This document shows positions 51,936-61,340 of a DNA stretch of 64,000 bases, in pieces. The DNA is from Acidimicrobiales bacterium. Its GTDB lineage: Bacteria > Actinomycetota > Acidimicrobiia > Acidimicrobiales > Aldehydirespiratoraceae. The stretch covers positions 186,001 to 250,000 of the forward strand of contig JAWPML010000001.1 in the NCBI GenBank assembly GCA_033344915.1, written 5' to 3'. The notes below the pieces were generated by a model. That model searched no databases, was not told the DNA's origin, and saw nothing but the letters and a program-made list of their open reading frames with translations. Each line of letters begins with the position of its first letter. Within the stretch, counting starts at the first letter, position 1. The position numbers and the translations under genes were made by a program.

Positions 51936-52721
51936 ATGGCCGACCGCCCCCTACCGCCCGAAGTCGCGGAACGGCTCGGACCGTTCTATGTCTACGCCCT
52001 CGTGGACCCTCGGGACGGGTCGACGTTCTACATCGGCAAGGGGACCGGTCAACGGCTTCTCGCCCACGGCTTCGAGGCCGACATCGAGGGCGACGACCGC
52101 CGCAACCGGGCCAAGCTGGCTCGCATCCGCTCGATCCGAGAAGCGGGGCTCGAGCCGCGCCTCGACATCGTCCGCCACGGGCTGACCGAGCCGGAGTCGT
52201 TCCTGGTCGAAGCGGCGCTCATCGACAGCCTCGACGGGCTCACGAACGCCGTCGCCGGACACGGCACCAGCGTGGGTCGTCGCCCACTGAGCGAGTACGC
52301 GTCGGCCTACGGTGCCGAATCGGTTCCCGCCGACGCGCCCCCGGCCGTTCTCATCCGTCTCAGTCGCTGGACCGACATGCCCGAGGAGATGGAGGCGGGT
52401 GTCCGGCGGGCGGGCAACGGATATCGGCCCGGCATGACGCTCGAGGAGCTGGTCGACGCCACGCGGGCATGGTGGAAGATCAGCCGTGATTCGGTGGAGC
52501 GGCGCGGGTGCGAGCATGCGGTCGCGGTGCACGAGGGCGTGACGAGAGCGGTCATGCGGATCGGCTCGTGGACACAGCGGGCCGATGGTCGTCGGTGCTT
52601 CGCCGCCGAGCCCGTGCGCCACGGCCCGGTTTTCGAGGCGTGGGTCGGGCCGTTCGGTCGGCGCGTCGACTTCGCGTCGAACTCGCAGAACCCGATCGCC
52701 TACTGGCCGAGTCGCTCCTGA
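51936..52721 (+). CDS. GIY-YIG nuclease-domain protein (LEM-3-like)
   Basis: 261 residues. The N-terminal 100 residues hold the GIY-YIG signature YVY...YIGKGTGQR (residues 18-40, Arg40) and a candidate catalytic Glu in FLVEAALI. The C-terminal 150 residues (WKISRDSVERRG, RIGSWTQRADGRRCF, SNSQNPIAYWP) form an unrecognised domain. This is close to LEM-3-type endonucleases, which act on branched DNA. Placement right after a RecQ fusion suggests a joint role in DNA processing or defence. Confidence 0.82.
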   Translation: MADRPLPPEVAERLGPFYVYALVDPRDGSTFYIGKGTGQRLLAHGFEADIEGDDRRNRAKLARIRSIREAGLEPRLDIVRHGLTEPESFLVEAALIDSLDGLTNAVAGHGTSVGRRPLSEYASAYGAESVPADAPPAVLIRLSRWTDMPEEMEAGVRRAGNGYRPGMTLEELVDATRAWWKISRDSVERRGCEHAVAVHEGVTRAVMRIGSWTQRADGRRCFAAEPVRHGPVFEAWVGPFGRRVDFASNSQNPIAYWPSRS

Positions 52722-52744
52722 GGACCGGCTCCGGAAGCGCCCCG

Positions 52745-54121
52745 CTAGCCCTCGGCCGTGTTCACGATCTCGGTGAGGGGAATGAAGCTGCCCTCCTCGC
52801 CGTCGTGGGGATCGAACGCCACGAGCCTGAAGCCGTCTTCCCCGTCGTGCTTCCCCGGACCGAACGACGAGAACGCCTGCCCCGGGAGGTCGATCGACCC
52901 GAGCGATTCGAGTCCGGCCTCGAACGTCTCGTTGGTGAGGTCGGTGCCGGCTGCAGTGGCCGCGGCGACGAATACAGCGAGCGACGAGCAGGCGTCGCGG
53001 ATCCCGGCGAACCAGTCCTCGGGCCCGACGAGTTCGGCGGTGGGCACCACGGTGAGGCCGGGAACGGCTTCCTCCACCGTCGTGATGCACTCCTGGAGCA
53101 GGGGTTCCTCGAACTGTTCGGTGTTGGTGGAGGACAATCCGGCGACGGTCAACACCCCGTCGAAGCCGTCCCGCTCCGCCTCCGTCGCAGCCCCGAAGAT
53201 CTGCTGGAAGGTCTCGGCGTCGAGCACGGCGACGTCGATGTCACCCATCACGTCGCGGATGTCCGCGATCGAGCCGACCCCGCTGGTGCCGACGACCAGG
53301 ACGAAATCGACCCCGTCGAGCTTCCAGTTCTCGGTGAACCGCAGGATCTCGCGGTCGACGGCGATCTGGTCGCCCTGGGTGTCGGTGATCACGCCGACGG
53401 TTCCCAGGTCCAACTCGTTCGCCTCGACGAACGGTCGCACCACGGTGTCCACGGATGACGCCGCCGAGGTGTTGGTCAGGACGCCGATCGTTCGTCCATC
53501 GAGACGGTCGGTGAGCAACAGGACGTCCAGGAGCACCTGGAGCTCTCGCTCCTCGGCCATGTCCGGCGATGCGAGGGTGGCGATCGACCGGTCGATCCAC
53601 TCCTGACGCATGAGGTGACCCACATGGATGGTCTGGTGGGTCTCGGTGAGACACAGCACCGAATCGCCGATCCACAGGCCGAGCACGGCGAAGACCTCAT
53701 TGTCCTCGGTGAAGTAGAGACAGGATTCCTCCGCCTCGACGTTGCCGACGGGGAGGTACGAGTCATGAATGGCCGTGAGCCGTCGGCCGTGGATTCCGCC
53801 GTCGTCGTTGACCGCGGCGATCAGCGCATCCCAGATGGCGATCTCGTCGCCGTGGTTGAAGTCGATGAAGCCGAGGTCGAGCAGCTGATTGAAATCGACA
53901 CCCGCGATGCCGAGCTCGATCGTGTCCTCCGACACGCCGCGAAACGACGCCGTCAAGGGCGGCACCGTGGTGGATGTCGCCGCCGGCTCAGACGTCGACG
54001 TCGATATCGGTGCGGTGTCGGTAGTGGTGTCGCCCGCGCTTCCGTCGTCGTCTCCGCACGCCGCGGCGAAGACGACGAACGTCACGATCACACAGGACCA
54101 CCGAGCACGTCGACGGATCAT
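52745..54121 (-). CDS. Type 1 periplasmic-binding-protein lipoprotein (branched-chain amino-acid/amide binding type)
   Basis: 458 residues with lipobox FAAAC (Cys22), a Thr/Ser linker and a two-lobed PBP1 fold: IELGIAGVDF, AALNDDGGIHGR-type ligand loops (AVNDDGGIHGRRLTAIHDSY), then DGRTIGVLTNTSAASSVDTVVRPF. It resembles the LivJ/amide-binding substrate-binding proteins of ABC importers or a receptor domain. No permease or ATPase gene is nearby, so it may serve an orphan transporter or act as a sensor. It is the most 3' minus-strand gene of this region. Confidence 0.82.
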   Translation of the reverse strand: MIRRRARWSCVIVTFVVFAAACGDDDGSAGDTTTDTAPISTSTSEPAATSTTVPPLTASFRGVSEDTIELGIAGVDFNQLLDLGFIDFNHGDEIAIWDALIAAVNDDGGIHGRRLTAIHDSYLPVGNVEAEESCLYFTEDNEVFAVLGLWIGDSVLCLTETHQTIHVGHLMRQEWIDRSIATLASPDMAEERELQVLLDVLLLTDRLDGRTIGVLTNTSAASSVDTVVRPFVEANELDLGTVGVITDTQGDQIAVDREILRFTENWKLDGVDFVLVVGTSGVGSIADIRDVMGDIDVAVLDAETFQQIFGAATEAERDGFDGVLTVAGLSSTNTEQFEEPLLQECITTVEEAVPGLTVVPTAELVGPEDWFAGIRDACSSLAVFVAAATAAGTDLTNETFEAGLESLGSIDLPGQAFSSFGPGKHDGEDGFRLVAFDPHDGEEGSFIPLTEIVNTAEG

Positions 54122-54150
54122 GACCGCAGTCTGACGGATCAGTCGGCGCG

Positions 54151-54176
54151 AGTCGAGCGCTCGCCTGCTCGCGACT
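54151..54176 (-). terminator. Imperfect hairpin after the 95-residue gene
   Basis: AGTC-GAGC pairs with GCTC-(gc)-GACT around an 8-nt loop, with a 2-nt bulge, in the 75-nt gap between two minus-strand genes. It is a plausible weak terminator. Confidence 0.4.
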
Positions 54177-54196
54177 GTCCGTCGCGCCGCCGTCTG

Positions 54197-54484
54197 TCAG
54201 GTGACGGTGACCTTGCCGGAGCTGGTCACCAGTATCGGCGCCTTGTAGGAGAGCGTGGTCTCCGAACCGTCCGCCAGGTCGAGCGTGGTGGACGACTTGC
54301 CCACGGCCCGGCCGAAGTACTGGAACGAGACATCGACCTGATGCGAGCCCGGTTCGAGCGTACGGGTCTCGCTTCCCCAGCCGATCCGCTCCTCGACCCC
54401 ATCGATCGTGAGGTTGATCTTGGTCATGTAGAGAAAGATCGAGAGGGGGTTGTGCTTCGTGTTGATCGTCAGCGTTGCCGCCAT
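54197..54484 (-). CDS. Small beta-rich protein of unknown function
   Basis: 95 residues, short beta-strands with Gly-rich turns (TINTKHNPLSIFLYMTKINLTIDG, RTLEPGSHQVDVSFQYFGRAVG) ending in repeated Thr/Val strands. No signal peptide or membrane span. The ATG at 54484 is preceded by AGGACG. It may be a small Ig-like or carbohydrate-binding module. It is divergent from the 124-residue gene. Confidence 0.65.
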   Translation of the reverse strand: MAATLTINTKHNPLSIFLYMTKINLTIDGVEERIGWGSETRTLEPGSHQVDVSFQYFGRAVGKSSTTLDLADGSETTLSYKAPILVTSSGKVTVT

Positions 54485-54603
54485 GGAACGTCCTTGTCTT
54501 GTTGGTCGGGAGCACCGTAGGCCAGATCCGCTCGCTTGGCGGTGGTCCGAACGGATGACACACTCGTCGATGCTCGCGACACGACTCGGAGAGGGAGAGC
54601 ACA

Positions 54604-54978
54604 TTGGCTGACACATCACAGGGTGAGGGTTGGTGGGTTGCCGCCGACGGCAAGTGGTATCCGCCCCAGTCTGCCCCGGCCCCCACTTCGGCGCCGGTGC
54701 CCAGCGCACCGGCTCCGACAGCAGCCCCGACGATGAGAGCCGCACCGACCTCTCAAGCAGGCAACAGTGGCGGCCTCATCAGCATGATCGGCTGGCTGGT
54801 CGCCATTGCCGGAGTGTGTGTGATCTTTGCGACGCTGATCGAACTCAGCAGCGACGAGAACCAGTATCTCGAACTCAACGTCGCGGACTACCTCACCGCG
54901 ATGTCGCCAGGATTCATGGTGCTCGGCATCGGCGCCGCGGCCGCCGCGCTCGGCGGCATCCTCAGCCGAACCGGTTGA
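54604..54978 (+). CDS. Small membrane protein with 'GWWVAADGKWYPP' N-terminal motif
   Basis: 124 residues from a TTG start with GGGAGAG upstream. The beginning DTSQGEGWWVAADGKWYPP is a short Trp-rich motif found at the start of many acidimicrobial membrane proteins (DUF2510-like). A Pro/Ala linker is followed by two membrane spans (LISMIGWLVAIAGVCVIFATL and FMVLGIGAAAAALGGIL). The role is unknown. The motif supports the lineage assignment. Confidence 0.75.
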   Translation: MADTSQGEGWWVAADGKWYPPQSAPAPTSAPVPSAPAPTAAPTMRAAPTSQAGNSGGLISMIGWLVAIAGVCVIFATLIELSSDENQYLELNVADYLTAMSPGFMVLGIGAAAAALGGILSRTG

Positions 54979-55023
54979 CCTCGACGGTCCCTCGCAGGAC
55001 TGCCGGCGGGACGGACGACCCGT

Positions 55024-56142
55024 TCATGGGCTCGGCTGGTTGCGCATGGCGTCGACCGCTTCGATCGAGCCGAGCAGGACCGGGCTGCCCCACCCGACGG
55101 TGACGCCGCCGCCGTCGTCCAACGCTGCAGCCCGGGTGACTTCGAGGCGCACCCGCAGCACGCCCGTCAGGTCGATGCTGATCTCCTGCGACTCGCCGTA
55201 GCCGAGCGTCCACTCCTCCGACCGGTCGTCGGCGAGGACCCGGAACGTCACCCGTGCCGTGTCGTCCGCCAGGTCGGAGACACCGATGGTCGCGTCGAGG
55301 CTGGAGAGTTGCCGGTTGAGGGCGTACTCCAGATAGTCCACGTTGGTGCGATCCGGCGTGCACGTCAGCGAGTCGTCGAAGATCGTGCCGTTGATCTGCA
55401 CATCGCGGCGCTGGCAGCCGCCGCCGCTCTCGGCGGAACGCAGCTCGGTGAGGAACAGTGCGGCGGGCGGCTCGGCCACGAGCAGTTCGACTTCGTGATC
55501 GAGCGGCTCGCCGGCCGCCGGGGTGGTCTCGACGACGGTCTCCGGCGTGGCTCCCTCGACATAGGTGCGGACGATCACGCCGCGGGCGCCGAAGTCGGCC
55601 AGCTCCTCCCGGGCATCGGCAGTCGCCATGCCGACGAGGTCCGGCGTCTCGGCCTGACGCGAGACGAAGAGGACGACGTCGCCGATCAGCGGCTCCGCCG
55701 GTCGTGGGTCCTGATCGATGACCAGGCCGGCCTCGCCCGCGGTGTCGATGCGTTCGATGCGGACGTCGTCGTCGCCGAGTCCGGCATCGACGAACACCGC
55801 CCGAGCCTGGTCCTGGGTCAGCCCGACCACGGACGGGGTGACGCTCACGCCCGTCTCGACCGGCGTGTCGACGACCTCCACGGGACGGATCACGGCGATG
55901 CCGACCTCCGTGACGGCCGGCTCGGCGACCTCGTCGTCGAGCGCGCCCTTGAGCCACCAGCCGCCGGCGGCGCCGAGCAGAAGCGGGACCAGGACGAGAC
56001 TGACCCGGCTGATCGTCCGTGCCGAAGGTCGACGACGGCGGGACGGCTTCTCGGCTGCTACCGGTGGACGACTGTCCTCCGGTTCCGGCTGGGGCTCCGA
56101 GTCCGGCGGGGGTGGAGGCAGCGGCGGTGGCATGTCGGTCAT
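55024..56142 (-). CDS. Single-pass membrane protein with two PASTA domains and an NPCBM-like domain
   Basis: 372 residues: a Pro-rich cytoplasmic start (about 1-35), a basic segment and one membrane span (about 48-67), two PASTA repeats (SVTPSVVGLTQDQARAVFVDAGL and TPDLVGMATADAREELADFG, about 100-225), a Cys-bearing spacer, and a C-terminal beta-sandwich (about 250-355) resembling NPCBM carbohydrate-binding modules (FRVLADDRSEEWTLG..EISIDLTGVLRVRLEVT). PASTA domains bind peptidoglycan or muropeptides. It lacks the kinase usually attached to PASTA repeats. Its start overlaps the stop of the upstream 1253-residue protein by 4 nt, so the two are probably used together at the cell wall. Confidence 0.83.
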   Translation of the reverse strand: MTDMPPPLPPPPPDSEPQPEPEDSRPPVAAEKPSRRRRPSARTISRVSLVLVPLLLGAAGGWWLKGALDDEVAEPAVTEVGIAVIRPVEVVDTPVETGVSVTPSVVGLTQDQARAVFVDAGLGDDDVRIERIDTAGEAGLVIDQDPRPAEPLIGDVVLFVSRQAETPDLVGMATADAREELADFGARGVIVRTYVEGATPETVVETTPAAGEPLDHEVELLVAEPPAALFLTELRSAESGGGCQRRDVQINGTIFDDSLTCTPDRTNVDYLEYALNRQLSSLDATIGVSDLADDTARVTFRVLADDRSEEWTLGYGESQEISIDLTGVLRVRLEVTRAAALDDGGGVTVGWGSPVLLGSIEAVDAMRNQPSP

Positions 56143-59100
56143 GGGCGGACAGCCCTCCGTCTCTCGATGAACAGCGCCACCAGGCCCACGATCAGGAAGA
56201 GCGCGGCGACGCCGAGGAACACGAACTCCCGGGGAAGCGTGTCAGGTTCGGACACCGTGATGGCGATCTCGACGACACGGGGCTCGGCGTCGTCGCCCAC
56301 ACCCGTGAGGATCACCGTGTGGTCGCCGACCGGGAGGCTCGGGAGGATCACGTCGACCGAGACGTTGCCGTCCGTGTCCACGAATCCCTGGCCGAGCGCA
56401 ACGGGCGTCGACTCGACTCGGAGGTCCACCGACGAGGACGGAAGGAACCCGCCGCCTTGCACGGTGACACCGGTCGGGCCCTGGATCTGCAGCGCCTGCG
56501 GCCCGGAACCCGGCCCGAGAACGACCTCACTCGCGTCCCACGTCCGGACGATCTCCGGGTTCGCTGGCGTGGCGTCGATCAGGAACTGCTCGGCCGCTGC
56601 TGCCTCGTCGGTCAACGTCCATCTCACGATGCCGCGGGATATTGCGTCGTAGCCGAGGTCATTGGGGTGGAACAGTTCCTGGAGTGCCCGCTGGGCGGCT
56701 TCGACGGTTGCCGCGGCGGGCGACAGGAACGCGAGGCGAAGGTCGAGGCCGGACCCGTTGAACGACTCGAGTCCTCGGGCCCAGGGCTCGCGGTCACAGA
56801 TGCTGTGGTTGGGCTGAAACACGTCCTCCGTCGTGCTGACGAACCATACGGGCACGTCGAAGTGCTCCCGGGCGATCGCCGTAGCGGCCTCGACTCGGGC
56901 GTTCAGACCGGTGGCGAACTTCTGTACATAGTTCAGCTCGCTCTGATCGATGGTCAGCAGCGAGAGGCAGGGCTGATCGGTGCGGGGCACGGCGAGGGGG
57001 TAGGCGGGAATGAGGATGGGTGCGGTCGTTCCCCGCTCGCCGACGGCCGCTCGGGAGTTGAGCACGCCGTCGATCGCGCGATACGCGTGGACGAGGGCCG
57101 CGATGAGATTCTGCGGGTCGTCCTGATTCGTCTCGGTGATACCGACCTCGAGGGCGCCGAGTCGGGTGTCGAAGAACTCCTGCGACGACACCTTGTCCAC
57201 GTTCTCGCTGCAGGGGTCCGTGGCCAGGATGCATGCCTTGATGAGGGCGCCGAAGCCCGCATCGTTGCCGCCCATGGTCATCACCACCGCGTTGGGCGGT
57301 CCGGCCGGTCGCGACGAGTAGTCGCGCAGCTGCTGGAGTTGGCTGTCGACGAGGTTTCCGCTCTGCGAGTAGTAGAGGTCACGGGTGACGGCGCCGGAGC
57401 AGGCGAGGATCTGCGTCGCGTCCAACTCCCACTCGTCGACCAGATAGGTGTCGAGGCTTCGATGACACCCGTTCAGGGCATCGTTGGTTCCTGGGAGGTA
57501 GTCGTCAGCGCCCTCGCCGGCCGTGTAGCTGTCGCCCATGATGACGACGTTGGACCAGTCGAGGATGTCGCCGGCGTCATCACGGGTCGACGCGTCGATG
57601 ATCTGTATCGCGCCCGCCTGAACGGACTGCTCGTCGGTGTTCGCGGCGCCGGCGATGACGTCGAACTCGACGGTGCGTCCGGCGAGGTCGAGTGACGCGG
57701 GGAAGCGCCAGGTGACGGACGCCTCCTCGCCGGGACCGAGGTTGCCCAGGGCTCGCACCGGGCTGATCGTCGCGGTGATCGTGGTCGCGAAATCCAACCG
57801 TACGATCACGTTGCGGGCGTCGGTCTCGGACGTGTTGTGTACGGTCGCGGTGATCTCTGCCGCGCCGGCACCCACCCCGACGTCGGCGACCAAGGAACGC
57901 TCGAAATCGAGTTCGACCGACAGCGTCGGTCGCGAGGCGGAGTCGACGGCTCTCGCGAGCGCTTCCTCGTCGCCGGCGTAGATCGATGCGCCGTTGGTCA
58001 CCTCGCTGAGGCAGTCCAGCTCGGTTCTCGCCTCGGTCGTTGCGTAGGCGATCCCCTTCACCTCGAGGAGAAACCCCGTGGCCAGGATGTCCCGAGCCGC
58101 CTGACACGGATCGTCGCACTTCGACTCGCCGTCGGTGATCAGGAGGAGTGTGCCCCGGTCGTAGCCCGCCTGCTGGTAGTCCGCGACGACCGCGCGGATC
58201 GCCTCGGCAGTAGGTGTGCTGCCGTCGGCCGACAGGGTGTCGGACACGGCGATGATCTGGGAGAAGTCGCGTGTGCCCAACGGCACGCGGGAGTAGCCCG
58301 GGTTGCAGTTCCCACCAACCGGCGCCGGGTAGGTCCACAGGCCGGTCGGCTGGTCGGGCTCGATCAGGCCGGCGAAGTCTCGTACGACGCCCTTGGCGGT
58401 CTCGAGTTTGACGCTGCCGTCATCGCCCGGGTCGGCCATCGAACCCGACGTGTCGAGCACGAAGTAGATCGGCTGCGGTCCCGCACCGATGGCCACGCCG
58501 CCGAGATCGATGTCGAAGTCGCCCGGCTGGGGATCGGTGACCTCGGTGCCGAGCATGGTGAGTACAGCGGGCTGGAACGTGAAACCGGCGTTGTCGACGA
58601 TCTTGTCGTAGACGTCGAAGCCGACGGTGGCGAAGGCGATCGCCTTGTTGATCTTCGAGAGGGCGGCCCCGAGCGACCGAGAGCCCTTGGTGATGCTGTC
58701 GAGGGCCTCCTGGCGGCCGGTCGCCGTGAATTCGACCACGCCGTTCGCCTCGAGATCGCCCAGGAAGTCCGCTGCGAAACCTGCGTCGGTGAGGGTCGGC
58801 ACGAGGTCGAAGACACAGTCGAGCAACGCCCCGAAGATCGTGCGCAGGTCGAACTCCGGAGTGAGATCGAACGAGTAGATGTCGATCCCGGCCACGCTGC
58901 CGAGGCATTTCGCGATGCCGAACAGGCTGGTGAACCACTCCTCTGGGCTCGCCCCCACCAGTCCGAGCACGGAGAACACGCCATCCAGGATGATCGTGCC
59001 CGGCGTCGGCAGGATGACGATGTGCACGTCCTGGTTGAACTCGGGCTGCTCGAACCCGAACGAGTACTGGTCGCCGCCGGGGAGGAGTACATGACGGTCG

Positions 59101-59900
59101 GAATCCTCGCCGGTGAACCAGGCGAGAATCGGCCGGAGCCAGTCCGACTGGTCCTCGACCCACGCATAGTCCACGCCGTGGGGGATGTCCGCGGCGAGGA
59201 AGCTGCGCCGATTCGACTTGAAGAGGACCTCGACCCGGACATCCCCGGTCTCGGCGTCCACGTTCGACTGCAGGCATGTGTGCGCGGTGCTGCCGGCGGG
59301 CGAGATCGAGGCCCACGGCGGAGGATCGTTGTTGCAGTGGGGCGGATCGGTCCGTCCGGTCACGAAGTCGGCGATGCCGTCGATCAGACCTGCCACCCAG
59401 TTCACCGGGTTCAGCCACGACGGGAACCAACTCGAGAACTCCTCGACGTTGACCGTGAGCGTGCCGGCGTCTGGGTCCCAGCGGCCGACGACGGTCTCCC
59501 ACGAACCCTCGTCGCTCCGTCGGAGCGCGATCGGGAGCGCATCGTCCGTGGGGCGGGGCGGAAGGGTGAGCTCGACCTCGAACGAGCCTTCGGGATCACC
59601 GGTCAGGTCGACGTCCAGTCCCTCACCCACGGCGAGGACGTCGAACGGCAGCGAGATCTCGTCGAGAGAGGGCGCCGGCGCACGTTCGACGACGAGTTGT
59701 CCTGCTCCCGCGAAGCCGCTGTCCGCGATGTCGATTCGGCCGACGTCGCCGACGAGGAGTGACGTCGGCGCGTCGGTCGACAACGGGCCTGCGTCCGTGC
59801 CCGCTTCGTTCGACGACGAACATGTTGCCGCCACCAGCGCGACCACGACGAATGCCAGCACCGCCCGCACTCCGTCCGCCCCGCGCCGATTCGCCGTCAC
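56139..59900 (-). CDS. Lipoprotein with von Willebrand A and SGNH-hydrolase domains
   Basis: 1253 residues. Lipobox VAATC (Cys27), then beta-rich regions, a VWA domain with the MIDAS motif DTSGSMAD (about 479-487), and an Ig-like stretch (about 660-770). An SGNH hydrolase follows, with block I GDSYTAGEG (about 788), block III GGNDAGFG (about 876) and block V FHPNDLGYDA (about 1080). The Asp of the DxxH triad element reads as Glu (ELFH). A C-terminal Ig-like region and a membrane span (FVFLGVAALFLIVGLVALF) end in RRRAVRP. The protein is probably anchored twice, by lipid and by TM. It may be an esterase acting on cell-wall sugars. It overlaps the PASTA gene by 4 nt. Confidence 0.85.
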   Translation of the reverse strand: MTANRRGADGVRAVLAFVVVALVAATCSSSNEAGTDAGPLSTDAPTSLLVGDVGRIDIADSGFAGAGQLVVERAPAPSLDEISLPFDVLAVGEGLDVDLTGDPEGSFEVELTLPPRPTDDALPIALRRSDEGSWETVVGRWDPDAGTLTVNVEEFSSWFPSWLNPVNWVAGLIDGIADFVTGRTDPPHCNNDPPPWASISPAGSTAHTCLQSNVDAETGDVRVEVLFKSNRRSFLAADIPHGVDYAWVEDQSDWLRPILAWFTGEDSDRHVLLPGGDQYSFGFEQPEFNQDVHIVILPTPGTIILDGVFSVLGLVGASPEEWFTSLFGIAKCLGSVAGIDIYSFDLTPEFDLRTIFGALLDCVFDLVPTLTDAGFAADFLGDLEANGVVEFTATGRQEALDSITKGSRSLGAALSKINKAIAFATVGFDVYDKIVDNAGFTFQPAVLTMLGTEVTDPQPGDFDIDLGGVAIGAGPQPIYFVLDTSGSMADPGDDGSVKLETAKGVVRDFAGLIEPDQPTGLWTYPAPVGGNCNPGYSRVPLGTRDFSQIIAVSDTLSADGSTPTAEAIRAVVADYQQAGYDRGTLLLITDGESKCDDPCQAARDILATGFLLEVKGIAYATTEARTELDCLSEVTNGASIYAGDEEALARAVDSASRPTLSVELDFERSLVADVGVGAGAAEITATVHNTSETDARNVIVRLDFATTITATISPVRALGNLGPGEEASVTWRFPASLDLAGRTVEFDVIAGAANTDEQSVQAGAIQIIDASTRDDAGDILDWSNVVIMGDSYTAGEGADDYLPGTNDALNGCHRSLDTYLVDEWELDATQILACSGAVTRDLYYSQSGNLVDSQLQQLRDYSSRPAGPPNAVVMTMGGNDAGFGALIKACILATDPCSENVDKVSSQEFFDTRLGALEVGITETNQDDPQNLIAALVHAYRAIDGVLNSRAAVGERGTTAPILIPAYPLAVPRTDQPCLSLLTIDQSELNYVQKFATGLNARVEAATAIAREHFDVPVWFVSTTEDVFQPNHSICDREPWARGLESFNGSGLDLRLAFLSPAAATVEAAQRALQELFHPNDLGYDAISRGIVRWTLTDEAAAAEQFLIDATPANPEIVRTWDASEVVLGPGSGPQALQIQGPTGVTVQGGGFLPSSSVDLRVESTPVALGQGFVDTDGNVSVDVILPSLPVGDHTVILTGVGDDAEPRVVEIAITVSEPDTLPREFVFLGVAALFLIVGLVALFIERRRAVRP

Positions 59901-59968
59901 CGCGTGCGACTCTACTCAGGCGCCGCGCAGGCGCACAGCCGATCGCCCGCAGCGCCTACGGTCGGCCG

Positions 59969-60607
59969 ATGGACAACGAACTGTGGGTCGAGCTCATCGG
60001 CTACGTCGCCTCCGGGCTGATCGTCCTTTCGATCACCCAGAAGTCGATCCTCCGGCTACGGCTGCTCGGCCTCGTCGGCGGTCTGACGTTCCTCGTGTAC
60101 TCCCTGATCATCGAGGCGTACCCGATCGCGGCCGTGAACGTGATCGCCTCGAGCATCCACCTCTGGTATCTGCGCCAGCTCCTGAGGCACAAGGACGAGG
60201 TCTTCCGTGTGTTGAACGTGGCGCCCGAGTCGCGCTACCTGAACGACTTCCTCGAGTTCTACCGCGACGAGATCCAGGGGCACTTCCAACCCGAGTTCGA
60301 GTATGCGCCGACCCCCGACCTGGTCACCGCGTTCGTTCTGCGCGACATGGTCCCGGCCGGACTGCTGATCGGCGAGCGGCAGGCCGACGACACGTTCGAG
60401 GTGCAGCTGGACTTCGTGATTCCGCAGTACCGCGACTTCAAGATCGGCACCTACGTGTACAGCCGGGAGTCGACCTTGTTCGGTGAGCACACGCCGTCGT
60501 GCGTCTGGGCGACCGCGTCCAACAAGGACCACGCGGACTATCTCCGGCGCATGGGGTTCACCCGATGCGCCACGGACGACCACCGCTACGAGATCTTCCT
60601 CAACTGA
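59969..60607 (+). CDS. YgjV-like inner-membrane protein
   Basis: 212 residues with three hydrophobic spans in the first 75 residues (ELIGYVASGLIVLSITQKSIL, LLGLVGGLTFLVYSLIIEAYPI, AVNVIASSIHLWYL) followed by a soluble region of alternating strands (FEVQLDFVIPQYRDFKIGTYVYS, DYLRRMGFTRC). The membrane part matches the YgjV/inner-membrane family; the C-terminal part may be a GNAT-like fold. ATG 59969 is used. It is divergent from the 1253-residue gene. Confidence 0.72.
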   Translation: MDNELWVELIGYVASGLIVLSITQKSILRLRLLGLVGGLTFLVYSLIIEAYPIAAVNVIASSIHLWYLRQLLRHKDEVFRVLNVAPESRYLNDFLEFYRDEIQGHFQPEFEYAPTPDLVTAFVLRDMVPAGLLIGERQADDTFEVQLDFVIPQYRDFKIGTYVYSRESTLFGEHTPSCVWATASNKDHADYLRRMGFTRCATDDHRYEIFLN

Positions 60608-60632
60608 TCGCTCGGGAGCGGTCGAGCCTTCG

Positions 60633-61274
60633 TCAGGCGAGCCAGGGCTCGTCGAGCTCCCACGGCTCGGGATCGTCGGGTCGTTCCTCGGGGACGACGC
60701 GTGGTTCGGCCAGGGCCTTGGCGGCCAGCACGCCGCCGACCAATCCGAAGAGATGCCCCTCCCACGAGACGGCGTCCTGCGGGACCAACCCGGCGATGAG
60801 GCTGCTGTAGAAGCCGAGCGCGATCAGGGCCGCGCCGAGCGCCCGGAGGCGACGCTCGAACACCGCCGCACCGAGGATCGCCCCGAAGTAGCCGAACACG
60901 ATGCCGCTCGCGCCGATGTGGTTCCCGCTGCCGCCGAGCAGCCATGTGAAGCCGCCGCCGATGACGATCGCCGCGATCGTGACCCACGCCCAGTAGCGCA
61001 TTCCTCTCGCGGCCACGAGACCTCCCAGCGCGAGGAACGGGATCGAGTTCGACGCGATGTGCCCGTAGTCGGCGTGGAGGAACGGTGCCCACACGATGCC
61101 GTCGAGCCCGGCCCGGCGTCGCGGTTGCAGACCGTTGGTCTGGAGTTCGCTGTCCAACGCGACCGTGTCGACGATCTCGACCGTCCACATCGCCACGAGG
61201 GCGACGACCATCAATCCGACCGGCGTCCACAGGAGACGCCACGGCGAAGGTGTCGGTTCGACGACCGCGGGCAT
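60633..61274 (-). CDS. Rhomboid-family intramembrane serine protease
   Basis: 213 residues and at least six membrane spans. The catalytic Ser is in GASGIVFGY and the catalytic His in WEGHLFGLVGG; the HADYGHIASNSIP block, with the HxxxN loop, is also present. The cytoplasmic tail is acidic (PRVVPEERPDDPEPWELDEPWLA). The enzyme should cleave single-pass membrane proteins; the type I proteins nearby are possible substrates. ATG 61274 is divergent from the next gene. Confidence 0.88.
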   Translation of the reverse strand: MPAVVEPTPSPWRLLWTPVGLMVVALVAMWTVEIVDTVALDSELQTNGLQPRRRAGLDGIVWAPFLHADYGHIASNSIPFLALGGLVAARGMRYWAWVTIAAIVIGGGFTWLLGGSGNHIGASGIVFGYFGAILGAAVFERRLRALGAALIALGFYSSLIAGLVPQDAVSWEGHLFGLVGGVLAAKALAEPRVVPEERPDDPEPWELDEPWLA

Positions 61275-61340
61275 GGGTTCAACGGTAGGGCACGGGCACC
61301 GGAGAACGGGTTGGGGTACCGTCGACCAGGAGGTGAGGCC

